Assembly: GCA_913056285.1 (NCBI GenBank)
Contig: CAJXNE010000004.1
Span: 1 to 27,408 of the forward strand
Length of the DNA: 27,408 nt
Source of the DNA: an uncultured Zetaproteobacteria bacterium
Lineage (GTDB): Bacteria > Pseudomonadota > Zetaproteobacteria > Mariprofundales > Mariprofundaceae
Direction of reading: 5' to 3'
Below the pieces are notes generated by a model. It made no database searches, had not been told where the DNA came from, and saw only the letters and a program-made list of their open reading frames with translations. A program made the translations under genes and the position numbers. Shown here in pieces: positions 7,465-15,932 of this stretch; the stretch's first letter is position 1, and each line of letters opens with the position of its first letter.

Positions 7465-8052
7465 ATGCCATTGATTCGACCTCTGATTCGACTATCTATT
7501 CTGCTCACCGCCTCACTCTCTCTGTCCGGCTGCTTCGCCTCAGCCATGCTTGGCACAGCCGCAGTCGGTACTTCCGGCATGCATGATGAACGCACCATCG
7601 GCCGGCAACTGGATGATGTTGCCATTGCATCCAAGATTGATGCCAGACTGATTGCTGAACGCGATATGCCGTCACGCTGGGTCGGTGTTGAAGTCATTCG
7701 CGGCCATGTCACCCTGACCGGTCATCTGCCGAGCCGCAGACATATCGAACGCGCAGTCCTGATTACCAAACAAATACTCGGCGTTGTCGATGTGGACAAT
7801 AAAATAGAGATCGGCACACCGAAAATTCGCACTGTGATGTCCGACTCATGGATCACAACGCGCATCAAACGTCGCCTGTGGAATGACAAGCTCGTATCCG
7901 GTTTCAAAATTCATGTTGAAACGGTCAACGGCAAGGTTTATCTGCAAGGCGTGGTCAACCGACTCATTGAGCGCCAGCGCGCCAAGGATATCGCCAAAGG
8001 AACGCCCGGGGTTACTGCTGTAGTTGACCTGATGCAGTCCGGTAATTCATAG
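7465..8052 (+). CDS. dolP: DolP-like outer-membrane lipoprotein with two BON domains
   Basis: This 195-residue lipoprotein has a signal peptide ending in the lipobox SLSGC (Cys23), then two BON domains at about residues 45-115 and 123-192 (VEVIRGHVTLTGHLPSR and VETVNGKVYLQGVVNR). Length, architecture and position two genes after yraN match DolP (YraP, 191 residues in E. coli), which binds anionic phospholipid and supports outer-membrane integrity. GGAG precedes the ATG. In E. coli dolP directly follows diaA; here a DHS-like gene intervenes. Confidence 0.9.
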   Translation: MPLIRPLIRLSILLTASLSLSGCFASAMLGTAAVGTSGMHDERTIGRQLDDVAIASKIDARLIAERDMPSRWVGVEVIRGHVTLTGHLPSRRHIERAVLITKQILGVVDVDNKIEIGTPKIRTVMSDSWITTRIKRRLWNDKLVSGFKIHVETVNGKVYLQGVVNRLIERQRAKDIAKGTPGVTAVVDLMQSGNS

Positions 8053-8063
8053 GGGTTCAACTG

Positions 8064-8534
8064 GTGCAAGACATAACTTCCCTGCAACAGGCCCAACAGC
8101 AAGTCAGGCAGTGGAAAAACGAAGGCAAGCGCATCGTCTTTACCAACGGCTGCTTCGACCTGCTGCACCCCGGCCACATTGATTACCTGAACAAGGCAGC
8201 TGCGCTTGGTGATAAACTGATTATCGGTCTGAATGACGATGATTCCATCCGCCGACTGAAAGGGACATCGCGCCCGATTAATCCGTTGCCAGACCGCGCC
8301 GTGATGCTGGCCGCCTTGCGCGCTGTCGCGCTGGTTGTACCGTTTTCAGAGGATACGCCGTTAAAGCTGATTATCGCCCTGATGCCCGATATCCTGGTGA
8401 AAGGCGGAGATTATCAAGCCGATGACATTGTCGGCGCGGCGGAAGTCCGCCAACATGGCGGTGAAGTGATTGTCATGCCATTTCTTGATGGCTATTCCAG
8501 CTCAGGACTGATTCAGCGCATCCAGTCTGTTTAA
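8064..8534 (+). CDS. rfaE2: D-glycero-beta-D-manno-heptose 1-phosphate adenylyltransferase
   Basis: This 156-residue stand-alone version of the HldE C-terminal domain uses ATP to make ADP-heptose for the LPS core. The nucleotidyltransferase signature FTNGCFDLLHPGHIDYL is complete (HxGH-type). LKGTSRPINPLPDRA, LVKGGDY and a C-terminal YSSSGLIQRI follow. The start is GTG at 8064 with AGGGG upstream, 11 nt after the dolP-like stop. Together with gmhA it covers two ADP-heptose steps; the RfaE1 kinase and GmhB are not in the window. Confidence 0.93.
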   Translation: MQDITSLQQAQQQVRQWKNEGKRIVFTNGCFDLLHPGHIDYLNKAAALGDKLIIGLNDDDSIRRLKGTSRPINPLPDRAVMLAALRAVALVVPFSEDTPLKLIIALMPDILVKGGDYQADDIVGAAEVRQHGGEVIVMPFLDGYSSSGLIQRIQSV

Positions 8535-8561
8535 CAGCGCCTTTTATTCTTCTAGCCCATT

Positions 8562-9167
8562 CTATTTCTGATCAAAAATGGTTGGATTTTTCTGCCCCAT
8601 CACCTCGACCCGTTCAATCACCACAGCGTCAACCGGGACATTCTGCATACCATTACGGGTGCCTGTTGCTAGCGCTTCGATCCTGCGTACTACGCTCATA
8701 CCTTTGCTTACCCGTCCGAATACAGCATAACCCCAGCCGCTAAACGATTTGCTACGGTGATTGAGGAACGTATTCGTGTTGGTGTTGATAAAAAACTGAT
8801 TACTCGCCGAATGTGGATCGGATGTGCGGGCCATCGCAATCGAGCCAATACTGTTGTATAAACCATTATCCGCCTCATTGGCAATCGGAGCGTAGGTGTC
8901 TCTTTTATGCAAATCCCTGTCGAATCCCCCACCCTGAATCATAAAGTTGGGAATCACCCGATGAAAAATCGTTCCGTTATATTTGCCTCCCTTGGCATAG
9001 CGCAAAAAGTTTGCCACCGTTACAGGTGCCTTACCCTTGTCCAATTCCAACTCGATAACGCCCAGCGACGTCGTCATTTTAACCTCAATCTGTTCAGCCT
9101 TAGCCGTCTGCGCATACTGAAATAACACCACTGTGACCAGCGCAGAAAATATCAAAAAACGTTTCAT
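8562..9167 (-). CDS. Periplasmic cyclophilin-type peptidyl-prolyl isomerase
   Basis: This 201-residue protein has a Sec signal peptide cut after TAKA (about residue 24) and one cyclophilin domain. The catalytic segment FHRVIPNFMIQGGGFD is intact (FHR, FMIQGG), as is the ASNQFFI strand. The short loop form is typical of bacterial PpiA/PpiB-like enzymes; the signal peptide makes PpiA the closer functional match. GGAGG stands 5 nt before the ATG. It converges on rfaE2 with a 27-nt gap and no visible terminator hairpin. Confidence 0.93.
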   Translation of the reverse strand: MKRFLIFSALVTVVLFQYAQTAKAEQIEVKMTTSLGVIELELDKGKAPVTVANFLRYAKGGKYNGTIFHRVIPNFMIQGGGFDRDLHKRDTYAPIANEADNGLYNSIGSIAMARTSDPHSASNQFFINTNTNTFLNHRSKSFSGWGYAVFGRVSKGMSVVRRIEALATGTRNGMQNVPVDAVVIERVEVMGQKNPTIFDQK

Positions 9168-9359
9168 ACTTACCTCCGGATTCTAACGCATAAGTGTAGA
9201 GACCTTTGCCGCCCTCATCAATTCCAGACTGTTTCACTAGTGCCCGATCAACTAATCGAATAAGTTACTGCCTGATGCCCAATCATGTGCATATCATCAT
9301 TGTCCCTTCGTGTGCAGATGGCTTGCGGCGAATGAATAGATATTTCATCCGCCCCTGTT

Positions 9360-9387
9360 TTGACGTAAGCTACAGCCCGCTTTAATT
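9360..9387 (+). promoter_or_regulatory. Candidate sigma-70 promoter for the modification/XPB island
   Basis: TTGACG at 9360-9365 and TTAATT at 9382-9387 are separated by 16 nt, about 100 nt upstream of the methylase start. It is the best promoter-like pair in the 317-nt gap between the cyclophilin gene and the methylase. An inverted repeat (9392-9421) lies just downstream, where a repressor could block initiation. This is a reading by eye only. Confidence 0.4.
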
Positions 9388-9391
9388 CGCA

Positions 9392-9421
9392 ACAAACAAC
9401 GCGCTTTGCATGGTTGTTTGT
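9392..9421. promoter_or_regulatory. 9-bp inverted repeat, candidate operator
   Basis: ACAAACAAC (9392-9400) and GTTGTTTGT (9413-9421) form a perfect inverted repeat with a 12-nt spacer, immediately downstream of the candidate -10 element and 63 nt before the methylase ATG. This placement suits a dimeric repressor, for example autoregulation of a restriction locus. No dedicated controller gene is seen; the BRO-N protein is the only regulator-like product nearby. Confidence 0.45.
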
Positions 9422-9484
9422 ATGGACTGCTATTGTTTCATCGCACGGAGTGGAATAGATCCATACACGTTAACGGGAGGGTAC

Positions 9485-11590
9485 ATGCCAGCATCGGTAG
9501 ATGTGATTCGGGATATTCTTAGAGACAGCAATTATGCACTGTTTCTGTTTTCGACATCCGAAATCAACGCCTTACGTGACAAAGCCTTCAGCAAAGAAGT
9601 GCGTGGTAAACAAGTGGTTTTTGTCACTTGCGTGGTACGCAATAAAAACATCCAACTCAAACCCGAGGAGATTGTCCGCCAGCTTTATGCAACTCGCCTG
9701 ATTGAACAATATGGTTATGCGAAAAAGCGGTTGTGCTTTGAATACAAGGTCACCTTTGGCCGTGAGAAAAAAAGCGCCGATATTGTCATTTTTGACAAAG
9801 ACCGCCCGGATACGCCTTATGTGATCATCGAAGTTAAAAAACCGAAACTCAAAGAAGGTAAGGATCAGCTACGTTCATACTGCAATGCGACCGGCGCACC
9901 GATTGCGGTGTGGAGCAATGGTGAGAAGATCTCATATTACCACCGAAAAGATCCGAATTATTTCGAGGATATCACTGATATTCCCAAAGCCAGTCAGAGC
10001 CTCAAGGATATTTTAAGTGAACGCTTTACCCTTAAAGACCTGATCATCAAAGATAAAATTGCCAGTGAACGTAAATCCCTCAAGGACATCATCTTGGAAA
10101 TGGAGGATGAGGTGCTGGCCAATGCGGGCGTGGATGTGTTTGAAGAGGTATTCAAACTCATTTTCACCAAGCTGTATGATGAGTTCCTGAGTCGGGATGA
10201 CAAAATAGTGATCAACTACCATATGAAGCAGGTGATCAAAACATCGGTAGCGGAACCTGCCGCTCCGGCCTATTTGGGAGGCAGCGACTACGATACGCTC
10301 AAAAATGCTGTTAACGGCGTGGCCGATGATGATTTTCGGGTGATGGAGTTTCGTAACTCGGGGCAAACCGACACGGAACTCAAACAGAAAATTCAAACGC
10401 TATTTGATCAGGCCAAAAGCCAGTGGCCGGGTGTCTTTGCTGATAGCGATAGTTTCCAACTCTCCGACAGTCATTTGGCAGTCTGTATTTCCAGTTTGCA
10501 AAACGTAAAATTGTTCAATTCCAACCTGCTAGTGGTGGATGAAGCCTTCGAATATCTGGTGAACAAATCCGCCAAGGGCGAGAAGGGTCAATATTTTACG
10601 CCGCGCCATGTGATTGATATGTGCGTGAAAATGCTCAATCCCAAGCCCGGTGAACATATGATCGACACGGCATCCGGCAGTTGCGGTTTCCCTGTGCATA
10701 CTATTTTCCAGATCACCGGACAGTTGTTCACTAATGCTGAAATATCTGAACAGGATAAACAGCATGTGTTGAAAATTTTCGGTATTGATTTCGATGAAAA
10801 AACCGTGCGCGTGGCGCGTACCCTGAATTTGATTGCAGGCGACGGTGAAACCAATGTATTGCATCTGAATACGCTGGACTTTGAACGTTGGGGTGACAAA
10901 AGCGAGAACGATAGGAAATGGATCAGAACCTACGCCAAAGGTTTTCAGCGGCTGGAGAATCTCAGGGCGGAGAAGGGTGAAAATCGGCGTTTCAATTTTG
11001 ATCTACTGATGGCCAATCCACCCTTTGCCGGAGACATCAAAGAGAGCCGGATTCTGCACCAGTATGAACTGGGCTTTAAAGCCAACGGCAAAGCGCAAAG
11101 CAAGGTTGGTCGTGACATCCTGTTTATTGAGCGCAATCTGGACTTTATCAAGCCCGGTGGACGCATTGCGATTGTATTGCCGCAAGGTCGTTTTAACAAC
11201 ACGTCGGATAAACATATTCGTGCGTTTATTTCCCAGCATGCCCGCATCCTTGCCGTAGTCGGCCTGCACGGGAACACATTCAAACCGCATACCGGCACCA
11301 AAACCAGCGTACTTTTCGTGCAGAAATGGAATGATGATCCTGATGTTGGGCCGCTTTGCCCCAGGGTGGATGATTACCCCATCTTCTTTGCAGTCTCTGA
11401 ACAAGGCGGTAAAAATAACTCCGGTGATTACATCTATTTGAAAAACGATAACGGCCAGCAGAAACTGGATCAGAACGGCCATCTGATTGTCGAACATGAT
11501 TTGCACAACCATGGTGGCGAATTGCCCGATGGCATTGCCGAAGCATTTGTCACATGGGCGACTGGCGAACATCTGTCGTTTTGGAGGTAA
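9485..11590 (+). CDS. N6-adenine DNA methylase fused to an HsdR-type endonuclease N-domain
   Basis: This 701-residue fusion has, at residues 75-160, a type I restriction HsdR_N-like PD-(D/E)xK nuclease fold with Asp99 in SADIVIF and Glu116/Lys118 in IIEVKK. A linker helix region runs to about 350. The HsdM-type methylase follows, with GQYFTPRHV (from 368), motif I DTASGSCGF (394-402) in place of the usual DPACGSGGF, and catalytic NPPF (511-514). This is the arrangement of one-polypeptide restriction-modification enzymes that use a separate specificity subunit (type IIB/BcgI-like). The ATG at 9485 has GGGAGG 4 nt upstream; an upstream ATG at 9410 would overlap the inverted repeat. No ATPase domain is present. 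Confidence 0.9.
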   Translation: MPASVDVIRDILRDSNYALFLFSTSEINALRDKAFSKEVRGKQVVFVTCVVRNKNIQLKPEEIVRQLYATRLIEQYGYAKKRLCFEYKVTFGREKKSADIVIFDKDRPDTPYVIIEVKKPKLKEGKDQLRSYCNATGAPIAVWSNGEKISYYHRKDPNYFEDITDIPKASQSLKDILSERFTLKDLIIKDKIASERKSLKDIILEMEDEVLANAGVDVFEEVFKLIFTKLYDEFLSRDDKIVINYHMKQVIKTSVAEPAAPAYLGGSDYDTLKNAVNGVADDDFRVMEFRNSGQTDTELKQKIQTLFDQAKSQWPGVFADSDSFQLSDSHLAVCISSLQNVKLFNSNLLVVDEAFEYLVNKSAKGEKGQYFTPRHVIDMCVKMLNPKPGEHMIDTASGSCGFPVHTIFQITGQLFTNAEISEQDKQHVLKIFGIDFDEKTVRVARTLNLIAGDGETNVLHLNTLDFERWGDKSENDRKWIRTYAKGFQRLENLRAEKGENRRFNFDLLMANPPFAGDIKESRILHQYELGFKANGKAQSKVGRDILFIERNLDFIKPGGRIAIVLPQGRFNNTSDKHIRAFISQHARILAVVGLHGNTFKPHTGTKTSVLFVQKWNDDPDVGPLCPRVDDYPIFFAVSEQGGKNNSGDYIYLKNDNGQQKLDQNGHLIVEHDLHNHGGELPDGIAEAFVTWATGEHLSFWR

Positions 11591-11594
11591 CGTA

Positions 11595-12425
11595 ATGACA
11601 AAAGACAATGCTGTCGTTTTATTTCACCAAAAAACAGTACGCCGTCATTGGGATGAAGAGAAGGAACTATGGTATTTCTCAGTGATTGATGTGGTGTCTA
11701 TTCTAGCCGAAACATCAAACTCCAAAAGGTACTGGTCAGACCTGAAAATTAAGTTAAAACAGGAAGGCAGTGAAGTGTACGATAAAATCGTACGGTTGAA
11801 ATTGACTGCACCGGATGGCAAGAAGAGACAAACCGATTGTTTTTCTACTGAAGATTTACTGCGCGCTATTCAATCCATCCCCTCCCCCAAAGCCGAACCC
11901 TTTAAGCTATGGCTGGCAAAAGTTGGTTATGAACGAATAGAAGAAACCGAAGATCCGGAACTGGCCTTTGATCGAGCCATGCAAACCTATCTGAAAAAAG
12001 GTTATTCCAAAGAGTGGATCAACCAGCGCCTGAAAAGCATTGAAGTCCGAAAAGATCTGACCGATGAATGGCGAAATCGTGGTGTCGAACAAGGGCTAGA
12101 ATACGCCATCCTGACCGATGAAATCACCCGAGCCTGGGCGGATAAAAGCATCAAGGAATACAAACGTTTCAAAGGCCTGAAGAAGCAGAATCTGCGTGAC
12201 AACATGACCAATCTGGAGCTGGTTCTGAATATGCTGGCCGAAGCATCCACCACGGAAATTTCCAAAAAGAAAAAACCGGATTCATTCGATGAAAACAAAG
12301 CCGTAGCCCGGCAAGGCGGTCATGTGGCGGGCACAGCCAGAAAAGAAATCGAAGCTCAGACAGGAGAGAGTATTGTCAGTTCGAACAATGCGGCAGCTCT
12401 AAGGCTGGAGAACAAAAATAAATGA
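11595..12425 (+). CDS. BRO-N domain protein of a restriction-locus-associated family
   Basis: This 276-residue protein has an N-terminal BRO-N (prophage antirepressor) DNA-binding domain at about 5-110 (WYFSVIDVVSILAE, FSTEDLLRAIQSIPS). A conserved helical region follows (FKLWLAKVGYERIEETEDPELA, DEWRNRGVEQGLEYAILTDEI, MTNLELVLNMLAEASTTEIS). Homologues are often found between methylase and specificity genes. Some databases may call it DinD-like, but it lacks E. coli DinD sequence features, so I do not use that name. It starts 4 nt after the methylase stop with GGAGG at 11584-11588, inside the end of that gene, so the two are probably translationally coupled. Its role is unknown; regulation of the locus is a guess. 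Confidence 0.85.
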   Translation: MTKDNAVVLFHQKTVRRHWDEEKELWYFSVIDVVSILAETSNSKRYWSDLKIKLKQEGSEVYDKIVRLKLTAPDGKKRQTDCFSTEDLLRAIQSIPSPKAEPFKLWLAKVGYERIEETEDPELAFDRAMQTYLKKGYSKEWINQRLKSIEVRKDLTDEWRNRGVEQGLEYAILTDEITRAWADKSIKEYKRFKGLKKQNLRDNMTNLELVLNMLAEASTTEISKKKKPDSFDENKAVARQGGHVAGTARKEIEAQTGESIVSSNNAAALRLENKNK

Positions 12426-12443
12426 TTTGGGCTGGAAGATAAA

Positions 12444-13157
12444 ATGCAGTTTTCTGTTATTTCCCACAGCGATTTGGATAGCGTTGTATTCCGTCTGGAT
12501 GCTGAATATTTTCAGCCAAAATATGAGGAACTAATACGACTTATTACTAAAAACAGTAGGTACACAAAGGTAATTTCAGAAATCCAGACGTACAACACTC
12601 GTGGAGTACAACCCAAATACTCAACTGATGGAACCCTTGATATTATTACAAGCAAACACATTTTGGAAAGTGGTTTGGATTTTGATAACTTTGAAAAAAC
12701 CGATTTGACTAACTGGATTGTTTATAAAAAAGCCCAAGTTAAAAAAGGAAATATTCTTACTTATACAACAGGAGCCAATATAGGGCGAACAGCTATTTAC
12801 CAATCAGGCAGGAAAGCCCTGGCAAGCAACCACGTTAATATTCTAAGCATTGAGAACGAAAACCCGGATTATGTTGCATTTGTGATGAACTCCTTAATTG
12901 GGCGATTGCAAACTGAACAATTGAGTGCAGGTAGCGCACAAGTAGAGCTATACCCAAGAGACATTGAAAAATTCGTCATTCCATTCATCGATAAAAAGAA
13001 ACAACTCGAAATCCAGCAAAAGGTCACTGAGTCTTTTGCCTTGCGCAAGCAATCCAAACACCTGCTCGAATGCGCCAAACGGGCTGTGGAAATAGCCATC
13101 GAACAGGACGAGAAAACCGCCATGAAGTGGCTGGGAACACAAACGCAGGAACGGTGA
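12444..13157 (+). CDS. Half-length type I-like specificity subunit (single target-recognition domain)
   Basis: This 237-residue HsdS-type protein begins with the familiar VVFRLDAEYFQPKYEELI. One target-recognition domain occupies about residues 40-175, and one conserved helical region (KKKQLEIQQKVTESFALRKQSKHLLECAKRAVEIAI) ends it. Full type I S subunits have two of each and about 400 residues. A single-TRD form would be expected to dimerise and read a symmetric bipartite site. It is visibly more AT-rich than its neighbours, as specificity genes often are. It starts 18 nt after the BRO-N stop with GGAAG upstream. No second S gene or TRD-swapping repeat is seen nearby. Confidence 0.88.
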   Translation: MQFSVISHSDLDSVVFRLDAEYFQPKYEELIRLITKNSRYTKVISEIQTYNTRGVQPKYSTDGTLDIITSKHILESGLDFDNFEKTDLTNWIVYKKAQVKKGNILTYTTGANIGRTAIYQSGRKALASNHVNILSIENENPDYVAFVMNSLIGRLQTEQLSAGSAQVELYPRDIEKFVIPFIDKKKQLEIQQKVTESFALRKQSKHLLECAKRAVEIAIEQDEKTAMKWLGTQTQER

Positions 13158-13265
13158 GGTTATTATAAATATTCATCAATGGGTCAAACTCGATTGGTTC
13201 ATTGCGCATAAAAAAGGGAATTCAGATAGAGCAAGACTGATAAGAACTCAGGAGGTATTTCAAGC

Positions 13266-13580
13266 ATGCATCCCATAGCTGAAAAAGACTGGAAGCGACT
13301 TAGAGCAAAGCAAGAGGAGAAGCTCGATCAGGCTTGCAAAAATATTATTAATAAGCTTAAACCGGCCATGCAAGAGCATGTCCATCATAAGGCATACCTT
13401 GAGATATGGGATATTATCAATGCTGGCGATGCTAAAATAGGCCAAATGTTTAATGATTTGAGACGTAGTAATGCAGTGTTCAAACTTGCCGCATGGCAGA
13501 AGTATGGCTTGTTGAATGAGGGTGAGTTGAAAGAGTTTAGTGAAGAAACACAGGCATCCATAGATGCTATCAATAGTTGA
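13266..13580 (+). CDS. Small helical protein of unknown function in the restriction/XPB island
   Basis: I do not recognise this 104-residue, highly charged, probably all-helical soluble protein, which has no cysteine motif beyond a single Cys and no membrane segment. It has a clear AGGAGG site (13250-13255) before its ATG, which argues that it is a real gene. It lies 108 nt after the specificity gene and 48 nt before the XPB-partner gene, so it is probably co-transcribed with the latter. It could belong to either the modification or the helicase module. Confidence 0.7.
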   Translation: MHPIAEKDWKRLRAKQEEKLDQACKNIINKLKPAMQEHVHHKAYLEIWDIINAGDAKIGQMFNDLRRSNAVFKLAAWQKYGLLNEGELKEFSEETQASIDAINS

Positions 13581-13628
13581 TCCGTTGTCTGGCATTTGCG
13601 GGTCATGGAATCAGGGAGGCATAGGCTA

Positions 13629-15932
13629 ATGCTACAATGCTTGGAGTACTGGCGCGCCCGATGCAGTGAAAAAAATCTGGCTGAATTTGATCATCAATTG
13701 CAGCTGCATTGTGGCACAACACTCATCAGCCAATCAGGCTTAAAGAACCGTTATCATGGCAGCTACCACCGAGCATTGATTAACGGCAAAGTACTGTTAA
13801 CTGCCGTCAGGACAGGGGATTACATTCGGGGCAGTACTTTATGGGGTAGTAAGTTTGATGCTGGCAAAGAGTTTGCATCTATCTTGGCCGATCACGATGG
13901 TTGCCTTCCCGTCAGAAATACCGATTCAGAATATAAAAAATCTATCGCTCTGCTATTGCGGCGTGGCATTATATTTGAACACGATGGCTATTATCATCTG
14001 CCCGCTGAAATAGCTATGGAACTGCGTGGCAAAGAACAAGCAAGCAGCTGGATGACACTGGTAGGAAAAACACCATTGGCCATGCTGTATCAACTGGTGC
14101 CGGATGAGGCACAGGAGACAATGCTCAAACCCAAAGCCATTCGCAATGAGTTAGGCGCATGGCTGGCCATCAACGGAGCCAAAGCTCACCAAGGTGATAT
14201 ATCAGCTTCGCTAAATGACGCGGACTGGGCATTATTGTTGACGCTACAACATCATTCTATCGAAGATTTTGATGAACTGGAGAAGTCTTATCCTGAACTT
14301 GAGCCGGTTTATGTGACACGTTATTACGGCTATCGTGATGGTGAAACACTCAGCCTGCGTAAATCACTGGAAGAAAACATCCCGGAGCAGATGAAGAAGC
14401 TGTGCCGCCTTGGTCTGATCGGCATCATGGTTCGGCATGGCGATGAGCGATATGCATCCATTTGCTTGTGTGATGAAGCCAGAAAACTATTGGAAGCGCC
14501 ATTACAAAAGGTCAAACAACGCATCGCAACGCGTTTGAAAAAAGAGTGGCTGGCAGAATCATGTGATGCTGAACAACCTTCAGCATGGTCAATGGATCAG
14601 CAAATTTGGCGGATATGGATCACGCTACACTTTCTGCCCGTGGGATTAACCCAACAAGGCACGCTACGCAAAAACGAGCTTAAAAAAATAGCCAAACTGC
14701 TCGGCATTGACGATGTCGTTCTGATCGAATTTTTTATCTTCAGTATGTTAAGAGCTGGCATCATCAAACAACAGGACACACAGCTTGTACCCGCCAGTTT
14801 GAATTGGGAATCGTGGAGTGAAAAGCTGCGTAAGGCGATGTTCAATATCGTCAGAAACAATCAGCGCTGGGATAAGACGGACGAACAGCATGTCTATGCC
14901 TTATTGGCCCAGTTGCCGACAGATTGCTGGTTAAAGCTCGATGATGTGGTGGCCTGGTTGCAAATGCATTCCAATGGCCATGTGATGACAGCGGCATGGA
15001 TGGATCTATTTTGCGAATATCAGAACTATGCCCTGCATCACCTGAACATCACGCATCGGCGCATTTATCTGTTGCCGGAGTTTCTTGCTGTATTAAAACA
15101 ATCCATAGGCCAGCAAACGCCTGCTTCTTTCCATGCTCCCGGCTGGCATGGCAGCAACAAAAAAGCAAAAGTCCACGGTTTTATTTCGGCTGCCGGAGAG
15201 ATTCAATTACCACCGGATTGCAATCACCGTGTACTGGATAAACTGCGCCCATTCTGCTCCATCACTGCCATTGAACAGATGATCACCCTGCAACTGGATC
15301 AGAAAGCACTGCAACGCATGGGCGCGAATAAAGCTGAATTAAAAAAAACCAGAGCTGTATTGGAATCCCTGCAATCACCATTGCCGCAGCCAGTCGCCTA
15401 TTTGTTCGATAAACAACAAGCACAGAAGCCTGTCGCTGCCGTTGCAGCTGCTGCGATGGTTTTTGTGCTACATGAAATATCGGGCCTGCAAAAACTGCAA
15501 AAAACCGGTTTTTCATTTTCCCAGCCATTCAAAAACAAGCCGGAAATTGTCGTGCTGGATGCATCAGCCGATGCTGGAGCACTGCTCAAAGTCTGCGCTG
15601 AAGAAGGTATTATGCTTGATACCCTGATCAAGCCAGTGGCCTGGGTCAGCGGTACGGCTGCAATCCGGGCATGGATGGATACCGATATAAGCCGGGAAGA
15701 TCAATGGCTGGAAATCGCTTATCAGAAAACACGCAGCAGCAAAGCCCGGCAGCTTATCGCCCGCATCGAATATGATTATTACGATGGAATCAGGATTCAA
15801 CTGACACGAAAAACGGTACAGGGTTATGCCATGCTAAAAAGTATGGTGTCACTGGAGCCCAAGCATATCTTGCGCTTGCGCGAGATTGATGATGCTGAAG
15901 AAGGAGATCTGGGGCTGGATTTACTGGCATGA
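13629..15932 (+). CDS. XPB-partner protein with Helicase_C_3 (XPB/Ssl2 N-terminal-like) domain
   Basis: This 767-residue protein has no helicase motifs. Residues about 515-595 (HGFISAAGEIQLPPD, then SPLPQPVAYLFDK) match the Helicase_C_3 / helicase-associated domain found in bacterial proteins encoded beside XPB helicases. The first 500 residues are mostly helical, with possible winged-helix segments (RNELGAWLAI, RKNELKKIAKLLGI), and I cannot assign them. ATG at 13629 was chosen over two upstream in-frame ATGs because GGGAGG sits 9 nt before it. Its stop overlaps the XPB start by ATGA, so the two are translationally coupled and probably form a complex. Confidence 0.82.
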   Translation: MLQCLEYWRARCSEKNLAEFDHQLQLHCGTTLISQSGLKNRYHGSYHRALINGKVLLTAVRTGDYIRGSTLWGSKFDAGKEFASILADHDGCLPVRNTDSEYKKSIALLLRRGIIFEHDGYYHLPAEIAMELRGKEQASSWMTLVGKTPLAMLYQLVPDEAQETMLKPKAIRNELGAWLAINGAKAHQGDISASLNDADWALLLTLQHHSIEDFDELEKSYPELEPVYVTRYYGYRDGETLSLRKSLEENIPEQMKKLCRLGLIGIMVRHGDERYASICLCDEARKLLEAPLQKVKQRIATRLKKEWLAESCDAEQPSAWSMDQQIWRIWITLHFLPVGLTQQGTLRKNELKKIAKLLGIDDVVLIEFFIFSMLRAGIIKQQDTQLVPASLNWESWSEKLRKAMFNIVRNNQRWDKTDEQHVYALLAQLPTDCWLKLDDVVAWLQMHSNGHVMTAAWMDLFCEYQNYALHHLNITHRRIYLLPEFLAVLKQSIGQQTPASFHAPGWHGSNKKAKVHGFISAAGEIQLPPDCNHRVLDKLRPFCSITAIEQMITLQLDQKALQRMGANKAELKKTRAVLESLQSPLPQPVAYLFDKQQAQKPVAAVAAAAMVFVLHEISGLQKLQKTGFSFSQPFKNKPEIVVLDASADAGALLKVCAEEGIMLDTLIKPVAWVSGTAAIRAWMDTDISREDQWLEIAYQKTRSSKARQLIARIEYDYYDGIRIQLTRKTVQGYAMLKSMVSLEPKHILRLREIDDAEEGDLGLDLLA

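Noticed and set aside
9410..9484. Upstream ATG extension of the methylase fusion
   Set aside because: The extra 25 residues are not family-like and have no ribosome site; the ATG at 9485 has GGGAGG.
11595..12425. Naming the BRO-N protein DinD
   Set aside because: Sequence does not resemble E. coli DinD beyond its length, and no SOS box was found in front of the operon.
13159..13278. Open frame (HQWVKLDWFIAHKKGNSDRA..) between the specificity gene and the 104-residue gene
   Set aside because: It looks protein-like, but has no ATG, GTG or TTG start and overlaps the next gene's ribosome site. It could be a remnant of a lost gene; not enough to call.
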